A model generated the notes under the pieces. The model ran no database searches and was not told the DNA's origin. It saw only the letters and a list, made by a program, of their open reading frames with translations. DNA of 64,000 bases, from the NCBI GenBank assembly GCA_024345305.1, contig BRON01000001.1, positions 2,852,001 to 2,916,000 of the forward strand. The letters are read 5' to 3'. Below, one piece after another: positions 57,707-64,000 of the stretch (positions are counted from its first letter, which is position 1; each line of letters begins with the position of its first letter). This stretch comes from Mrakia gelida. Taxonomy: Eukaryota; Basidiomycota; Tremellomycetes; Cystofilobasidiales; Mrakiaceae. Made by a program: the position numbers and the translations under genes.

Positions 57707-60700
57707 ATGGCGACTCCTGTGGTGCCTTCCCTGGACCCGCCTCAAATAGAAGCGTCTTCTTCTACTGTTGCAAAATTGAAGCCCAAGGTGTGAGTGTCGA
57801 AACGATGAGCTCTGAGCTCCTCCTTCCTTCCCTCCCTCCTTGCGCTGATCCTCGGTTCCCCCTTCCCCCTTCTCTGCTCAGTGCTTGTTCGAGATGTCGC
57901 TCTCTGAAGGTGAGTGCTGCCGATTCGACGTGGAAAACCCGAGAGGGGAAGGGCGAGGAGGCAGCAGGTTGTTGAGCTCGAAGGGGAAGCTGCGAGCTCG
58001 TCCAACGGAGCTGACCTCCTTCCTTCTTCTTCTTCGCAGGCTCGTTGCCCTGGACCCCCTGCTGGTAGTAAGGACTGTGCCAAGTGCATCAAGGCAAACG
58101 TTCCTTGTGTCAGCGAAGACCATCGAAGGGGGAGAAAGGCAGGAAGCAGGTTCGTCCCATCCCCTTCCCCCTCTCCTCCTCCTTCGCTTCCTGAGCTCAT
58201 GTTGGCGCTCTTCCTCGTCTCTTTCCCATCCTTCTCCCTCTCCAGACTCGCCGATCCTGCTCGGGCTCTCTCTCGGATGAAGGAATCCTTCGATACCATC
58301 ATGAAGCAGAAGGAATCCATCGCTGCCTCCACCTCCTCCTCTTCCAAACCCCCAACCCCTCCCCTCCATCCCTCCTCCTCCTCCTCTTCTCGTCCCAAGA
58401 AATCCACCCCACAGCCCTCAACCACCACTGCCGACTCCTTTTACAACTCTATCGCCTCCCTCTCAAGCTCATCCAAAATCGTCAACTCCCTCCCACCACC
58501 ATCACGTCCACCTCCCACCTTCAACGACTTCGGTCCATCCTCGCACTCGTCTTCCTCCCTCGCTCAGCTCTTCTCCATCAAGACCGCCGACGAGGATCGC
58601 AAATCAAGACGAGCAGATCTCCCACTCTATCGAGAGGACCCTATCGATCTCGGTTTCATCACAGAGGAGGAATCTCGGATCTTGTTCGCTTTGTGAGTAC
58701 GCTCGAAGGAAGGGAGGGAGGAGAGGACGTGAGCTCGAGCTCGCACTTCCTGACGAGACGCGTCTCTCTTCCGTTCCTCCTCAGCTTCATGGAGAAAATC
58801 AACACCAAGGTCACTCTCTTCGACGAGATCCTTCATACTCATGGTGAGCCCAGTCTTCTTTTCCTCCTCTCTGTTGCTCGAGCTGACTCCCTCTCGCGGG
58901 TGTTACGTCGTCGACAGATCACGTCCGAGCGACGAGCCTGCTGCTCTACTGCACGATCCTCTGTGTCGCCATGAAGTTCTCTCCCCTGATGTCAGTGGAG
59001 AGCAGGGTGATGATCCTGGCTTTAGCGAAGGATCAGGTCTTGAGGATCATCAGCGAGGACGGAGGTCACCGCGTCGAGTCTGTTCAAGCATTGTGAGCAT
59101 CCAACAACTCTTCCCTCTTCGTCCATCGCAGCTTCTCACTGAAGACGTTATCTCTATTTGCGCAGATTGCTTCTCGTCGAGTACAAGGAACCTGACGATG
59201 AGCAATCCTACGTCTTGCTCGGTCTCGCCTGGTTCGTCGCGTCCATTCTCCCTTTCCCTCGTCTCTTTCGGCTCATCACCTTCTTCTTCTCCCTCTGCAG
59301 CCGTCTCGCGATGGATCTCGATCTCGGTCGACCTCTACCCCACCTCAACGAACGAGAGAATCAAAACCGAGTGCGGACATGGCTCGTCGCGTTCGTGATC
59401 GACCGGAGGCTCTCCAAGTACGGACAACAACTCAAGGCCGTCATGTGCGCCGACGACGATCAGTCCATCAAGGAGAGCATCAACTTCCATCGCAACCCAG
59501 CAGCATCTCGGTTCGACGCTCGACTCGTCGCCCTCGTCCAGTCTCGCCGACTCCTCTCTCGCTACGACGCTCTCCTGAAGGCCAACGCCGACCGAACCGA
59601 GACGGGTCCTGTTCTCGACCTCAAGGGAGCTTTCTTAGATGCTGAAAGGGAGCTGGAGGAGTGGAGGACCTTTTGGACAGCTGAGATCCAAGCGTCGCCG
59701 AGTAGGTTCCGTCTCCTCGACGTGACGTTCGTTCCTTCAAGCTGCCGACTTCTGAACTTTCCTTCGAACACATCTTTCTTTTGCAGATAACGACTTCGCG
59801 AGCAACAAGGAACAGCTTCTGTGCACTGAGGAACACGGAAAGCTTCAGGTACGCGACCTTCGAGCTCTCGTCTGCTCTCGAGTTTCGTCAAGCTGACTCG
59901 TCGATCTTCAAACCAGATTGCTACCCATTGGCTCTTCCAAACGTTCCCTCACTCGAACCTCCCGGACCTCAAGTCGTTCGAATCGTGGAGCGTGGAACGG
60001 ACGGAAGCTCTGAGCGCGTGTCTTCGAGGTTCGCTCTCGCTTCTGGATCGACTGAGCGCGATCCCGAACGAGGTCATCTCGTACGCTCCGTGAGTTCCCT
60101 CTGTCTCGCTTTACTGCGTCTTCGGCACACTCAGCTAACGTCCTCCTTCTTCTTCTTCGCCAGCGACTCCTTCCACCTCTTCTTCTCCTCTCCAACCTTC
60201 TTCCTTCGCCGCGTTCGTTTCCCACTTTCCCCTCTCCCTCCTCCCTTCCCATCTCCTCGCTGAATCCCTCCTTCCTCCTCGCTGACCTCATCCCCCCTTC
60301 CAGATCTTCAAAGCCCAACTCCTCAACCTCCTCGACCTCTCCTCCGTCGCCGGGATCTTCCACATCATCCGTCAAGCTGCCGAAACCCTCGAGCGAGCGA
60401 CCCTCCATCCCTCCCACACCTGCTTTCTTCACTCCCAGCTCCTTCGCTCCCTCCTCGTCTTCAGCCCTCCACAAGCCTCCCTTCCTCCTCCCTCTCCAGC
60501 CCCCTGGCTCGGTATTCGCTCCATCCCTCTTCCTCCAAGGACCAACCTCGACCTCTCCAACCCAGTGTTCTTCCCTCCTCCGGACGCGTCGACGGGACCT
60601 TTGGAGGTCGATTACTCGTCGGCGAGCTCGGGGACGACGTTTCCGTTCTTCAAGTTCGATGGAAGCAACAACCAACCCCAGCTACCTCCAACGTCGACGA

Positions 60701-60996
60701 CAGGACCCGTCGTTGTCGAGCCCACGATTCAAGAGGAGGAGGAGGACGAGTCGAACCGCTATTCCCCTCTCGAAGACCAACTCCAGCTGGAGGACACCTT
60801 CGACACCACCTCTCTCCTGATGGACGGTATAGGGGAGGAGGAAGCAGGGGACGGGCGTGGCTGGGAGGAGCTCTTCAATGAGGCTTTGCTCAGCAGCAGT
60901 GGCGGAGGGGGAGGAGGGACAGCAGGAGGAGGAGACGCGTCCATGATGTTTGATTTTCTTCTCCCTTCATCGTCTCTGAACCAGAACTCACTTTAG
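57707..60996 (+). CDS. Zn2Cys6 transcription factor
   Basis: ATG at 57707 (MATPVVPSLDPPQIEASSST). The zinc cluster, joined across two introns, reads KVACSRCRSLKARCPGPPAG followed by SKDCAKCIKANVPC, with all six cysteines. Next come RMKESFDTIMKQKESIAA (linker), a Ser/Pro block, and a regulatory domain with GFITEEESRILFALFMEKIN, DHVRATSLLLYCTILCVAMK, QALLLLVEYKEPDDEQSYVL, LACRLAMDLDLGRPLPHLNE (the conserved 'A..LG...D' helix), RVRTWLVAFVIDRRLSKYGQ and later EWRTFWTAEIQASP. The C-terminal third is Pro/Ser/Gly-rich and acidic (EEEEDESNRYSP), a plausible activation region, ending SSSLNQNSL at 60996. The target is unknown; this is a nuclear regulator. Neighbours give no pathway hint. Confidence 0.87.
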
Positions 60997-61201
60997 ACTC
61001 TTACACTTTTTTTTGGCGGACACTCTCCTGTATACTCGTAGACTCTGCTTCAATATTGATATACCCTCGCGTCCATCTCGCTTCACGTAACCTCGAGAAA
61101 CAGAAAAAACGAACGAGGCAGCCAAAGACAAAACGCGAAGCTCGAAGCTCACCACACACCTCTCTCTTCCCTCCCACCCCTCACGCACTCCCACTTCCAA
61201 C

Positions 61202-62597
61202 ATGTCGATCCACTCCCCCATCTGCCTCCTCTCCTCCTCCTCCCCCGAATCCAACTCCCCTTCCTCTCGAAACCCCTCCCCTTCCCCCTCTCCTCCCAAG
61301 AATCGATCGAGTTCGGTTCGAGTGAAGGAGGAGCAGGAGGAGGAGGTCGATCAACTTCTTGCTCCTCCTGCCAACGCTGCTGAGGAAGGAGAGCACGACG
61401 ATGAGGGGATGAAGGTTGCTGGGGAGCAGAAGGAGGAGAGGAAGGTAGAAGTAGTTGGGGGAGCTGGTAGGGAGGCGGCAGGAGAGGGAGAGAAGGACGT
61501 TGAGCTCGAGACGCAGGAGGAGGAGGAGAGTCGAGCTGCTGGGGAGAAGAGGAAGGAACAAGACGACGGCGACGCCGAGGAGGAGCGGAAGAGACCCTCT
61601 TCGCAAGATGGTGGAAAGCTCGAGAAGAAGAAGCAGAGGGTGGGGGAGGAGGAGGTCGTCGAGGAGAGGGAGGAGAGGGGGGAGGTCGAGATGGTGGAGG
61701 CAGAACGAGCTCGATCCTCTTCGCCACCTCCTCAGACTCCTCCTGCCCCCGCCAACGAGGAAGGTGAAGAAAGGAGGAAGAAGATGCTTTGGAGTGGGGA
61801 TTTGAGGGATCAGGTGAGTTCCGTTCGAGCGAGCGCGGGGGAAGGGAGGGGAGGGAGGGAGAGGGAGGGTGAGCTCGAGCTGACCTCCCTTTGGATTCGT
61901 TCGGTCGGGTTGGGGTTCGCAGATGGACACCCTCAACGTTCAAGAGAAGATCATCGATCCGATCAAGCTGTTCCAGGATGAGAATCAGGGGTTCATGAAG
62001 GGTGTGTATGCGAGTTGATGAGCTGGGACGAGAGAGTGAGCGAGGGAGCTGACCTTGGGACGAGAGGTGGGTTGAATGCTAGACATCATCGAAGGGGAGC
62101 CTCCCTCCTGTCCTATCTTCCGTGCCCTCGAGCTGACCTAGCTTCATCTTGTGCACTACTTGCAGAGTTCCACGACGTCCTCCTCGAAGTTCACGGTTCG
62201 TCCTTCGTTTATTCTCTCTTCGTTCCAGCTCTCTTCCGCTGACTCGCGATCGTTTTCCTTTCGTCGTGCTCGAACAGTCTGGTCCTCCCACCGAATCAGC
62301 GCTCTCCGAAGCTCGCATCAACAGTCCATCTCGTCCTCGCTCAAGGAGATTCAGACCGAGGAGGCGAAGCAGGGTTCGTGTCAACCGAACCCTCGTTCGT
62401 TTCTCCCTCGCGAGGGAGAGACGCGACTGACCTTCGTTCGTTTCGACCGTCCGGCATGGTGTTCGATTCGACTCGCGAACACAGAACAGAACCGAATCCG
62501 ACTCTTCAACTTCATGGCTCAGATCCAGAGAGCTATTCAAGGGTTGCAGGGGATGCCAGCTCTGACGAACGGAGGAGGAGAGGGTGTCGGCGCTTGA
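61202..62597 (+). CDS. Acidic, coiled-coil-prone protein of unknown function
   Basis: ATG at 61202 (MSIHSPICLLSSSSPESNSP). The first exon, about 200 residues, is dominated by Glu, Lys and Arg with KEEQEEEVDQLLAPPANAAE, ERKVEVVGGAGREAAGEG and KLEKKKQRVGEEEVVEEREE; KRKEQ and KKKQR are possible nuclear signals. Spliced exons then give KKMLWSGDLRDQ, MDTLNVQEKIIDPIKLFQDE, NQGFMKEFHDVLLEVH, WSSHRISALRSSHQQSISS, SLKEIQTEEAKQ and EQNRIRLFNFMAQIQRAIQG, stop at 62597. The compact helical C-terminal half (about 110 residues) looks like a folded helical bundle. I do not recognise the family; a chromatin or kinetochore helper is a guess only. Confidence 0.6.
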
Positions 62598-63194
62598 GAG
62601 AACGGTTCGTCTCCTTCATTTTCAACTCGAGCTTCTCCTCCTCTCGAGCCATAGCTCTCGGTGCTGACCCTCTTCGGACACCCTCTGCGACTTCCCTCCC
62701 AGATCTTCCATCTCGACGAACGCACGACGCACCTCCATTTCGACTCGATCTCAGCAGCTTCTCTCTTTCGCTTTCTCTCGCACTCGCCCTTTCAGCTTAC
62801 TCTGCCTTCACGATCACGATTTTCATGTCTTTCCTCCTCCCTCACAGAACAGACGGATCGCAAGGTCAAGCTCGAGTCGACGCGTTCCGGTTCTTTCTTC
62901 GTCGTTCGTCGTACTCGACGCGACGCTCGAGTTCTTAAAGAGAGATATCTTGCTTGGTATGTCTGCGCTAGTTTCGTAGATGCTGTGTACCCTAGAGCTA
63001 CCATACGATGTAAACAGAGCGAGCGAAAATCGAAAGAAAAGGAAAAGACGAGAGAGAGCAAAATCGATCGATGCAGCCTACCTTCTTCCCCATCTCCCCT
63101 TCCCGCCCACAGCCGGCTCGCCCCTTCTCTCGCATCTACTCTATGAAGCCACGTCCAGCTCTCCTCACCCTTCCTCGTTCCTCACACTCGCTCC
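62598..63194. other. Intergenic, convergent 3' region
   Basis: 597 bp between a plus-strand stop and a minus-strand stop. Plus-strand frames reach 63146 but have no domain. Nothing further recognised. Confidence 0.35.
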
Positions 63195-64000
63195 TCACCA
63201 CTTCAACCACAACTCCGTCAACCTCGACGCGTCCTTCTCGCCTGCCCTCCACGCAACGAGCTCCCCTGCACCCGACACGAGCGAAACCGACTTAAGCTCA
63301 GGAGCGAGGCTTTCCGTCGATGAAGAGTCCTTTGGGAGGTTAACGAGCGACCGAGGAGTCGAGGGAGGAGTGACGAGCGAGGAAGTTCCGAACGACGAGG
63401 TCGAGTTGCTGGAGAAGAGCGGATACACCGACGTTGAGAGAGGCGTTCCCGAAGATTTGGAGGAGACAGCTCGGCTCGATCTTGACCCGATCCTCCTGAT
63501 CCTCTCGTCGAAGTCTCGGTCGCTCTTCTCCGTCGCGAGACGAGCGACCGTCGAGGCGGCGATCCTCTTCTCCTCCTTCCTCGAGACCTCTCGCTCGATT
63601 CGACCGTGGAGTTGGAGGAGTTTGGTTGCCTTGACGAGGAGGTGAGCGACGAAGGTGAATCCGTGGCTGGTGAAGAAGGAAGAGGAGGAGGCGACGGGAG
63701 AGAGGGACGCGTCGAGGTGGGCGAGGCTGAGACATCGAGCGAAGGAGTCGAGAGAGGCGTTGGTGAGCTTGAAGGAAGAGGGGGAGGAGATTCGACCGAT
63801 GAGATAGTGGGCGAGGATGAGGATTCGAGTACGTTGGTTGGAGAGAGGGCATGAAGTGGTGGTGAATCCGTTTCCGAGGGAGGTGACCGACGACGACGAG
63901 GAGTGTTGAGCTCGTTCGAACTTCTCCTTCAACCTCCTCGCGACCGATTCGACGAACTCCCAACTTTCCATCCCAGCCCTGACCTTCCTTTCCAACCCCA
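63195..64000 (-). CDS. Unknown protein, 5' end at or beyond the window edge
   Basis: A single open frame runs from the right edge to a stop at 63195. The first ATG inside is at 63972 (MESWEFVESVARRLKEKFE), but the frame is open upstream, so the true start may lie outside. Visible parts: TRILILAHYLIGRISSPSSF, HLDASLSPVASSSSFF, SHGFTFVAHLLVKATKLLQL, RIEREVSRKEEKRIAASTVA and FDERIRRIGSRSSRAVSS, then a Ser/Thr-rich tail ending ASRLTELWLKW. The helical, charged middle part could be a folded domain, but no family is recognised. Note that its tail contains a GACGCGTC (near 63226) in coding sequence. Confidence 0.5.
   Translation of the reverse strand, partial: GLERKVRAGMESWEFVESVARRLKEKFERAQHSSSSSVTSLGNGFTTTSCPLSNQRTRILILAHYLIGRISSPSSFKLTNASLDSFARCLSLAHLDASLSPVASSSSFFTSHGFTFVAHLLVKATKLLQLHGRIEREVSRKEEKRIAASTVARLATEKSDRDFDERIRRIGSRSSRAVSSKSSGTPLSTSVYPLFSSNSTSSFGTSSLVTPPSTPRSLVNLPKDSSSTESLAPELKSVSLVSGAGELVAWRAGEKDASRLTELWLKW

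Noticed and set aside
61149..61943. 264- and 251-codon minus-strand frames
   Set aside because: Antisense of the repetitive Glu/Lys-rich exon of the plus-strand gene; composition explains the lack of stops.
49599..64000. Transposon or LTR remnants
   Set aside because: No reverse transcriptase, integrase, transposase or long terminal repeats were found here or in the rest of the window.

Overview
This window looks like nuclear DNA of a basidiomycetous yeast. The best guess is Pucciniomycotina/Microbotryomycetes (a Rhodotorula, Sporobolomyces or Leucosporidium type). That placement is inferred from style, not from a marker gene: GC-rich DNA, closely packed genes on both strands, and most genes split by many short introns (roughly 50-110 nt). 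The introns have GTGAGT/GTTCGT/GTACGT donors, a CTGAC branch point and a CAG acceptor. No rRNA, tRNA, CRISPR array or intact transposon was recognised.

Layout. 1-1354 (-): membrane-anchored PC-esterase, cut by the window edge. 2095-5237 (-): Na+/H+ antiporter. 5675-8373 (-): GABA/choline-type amino-acid permease. 8794-10281 (-): zinc alcohol dehydrogenase. 11307-13058 (+): secreted-plus-TM surface protein. 13577-14486 (-): PriA-like secreted cysteine-rich protein. 14997-17857 (-): DUF4436-type membrane protein. 18249-21027 (+): Zn2Cys6 regulator. 21212-23403 (-): secretory agmatinase, divergent from an aldehyde dehydrogenase at 23647-26397 (+). 26562-27692 (-): ESCRT-II subunit Vps25.

27.7-32.5 kb is unlike the rest. 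It holds four regularly spaced 78-bp elements with 8-bp inverted ends, a truncated glycosyltransferase, an inverted F-box fragment, an F-box gene with a broken frame and the tail of a cytochrome P450. It reads as a rearranged relic zone.

32729-35463 (-): Dal5-type MFS transporter. 37213-38620 (+): DUF7330-like protein. 39149-42403 (+): GH13 alpha-glucosidase. 42693-43574 (+): low-complexity protein. 44809-47512 (+): DHA1 MFS transporter. 47801-49598 (-): HAD sugar/glycerol phosphatase. 49951-51852 and 52246-53919 (-): tandem paralogous membrane proteins of unknown function. 54976-57036 (+): GSK3 kinase. 57707-60996 (+): second Zn2Cys6 factor. 61202-62597 (+): acidic unknown protein. 63195-end (-): unknown partial ORF.

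Functional reading. Several genes fit nitrogen and polyamine use (GABA permease, agmatinase, aldehyde dehydrogenase, ureide-type MFS, DHA1 exporter), and the regulator beside agmatinase could control that pair; this is inference from order only. The most unusual items are the 78-bp repeat family, an over-represented palindrome GACGCGTC lying mostly inside introns, and several coding microexons of 10-12 nt.
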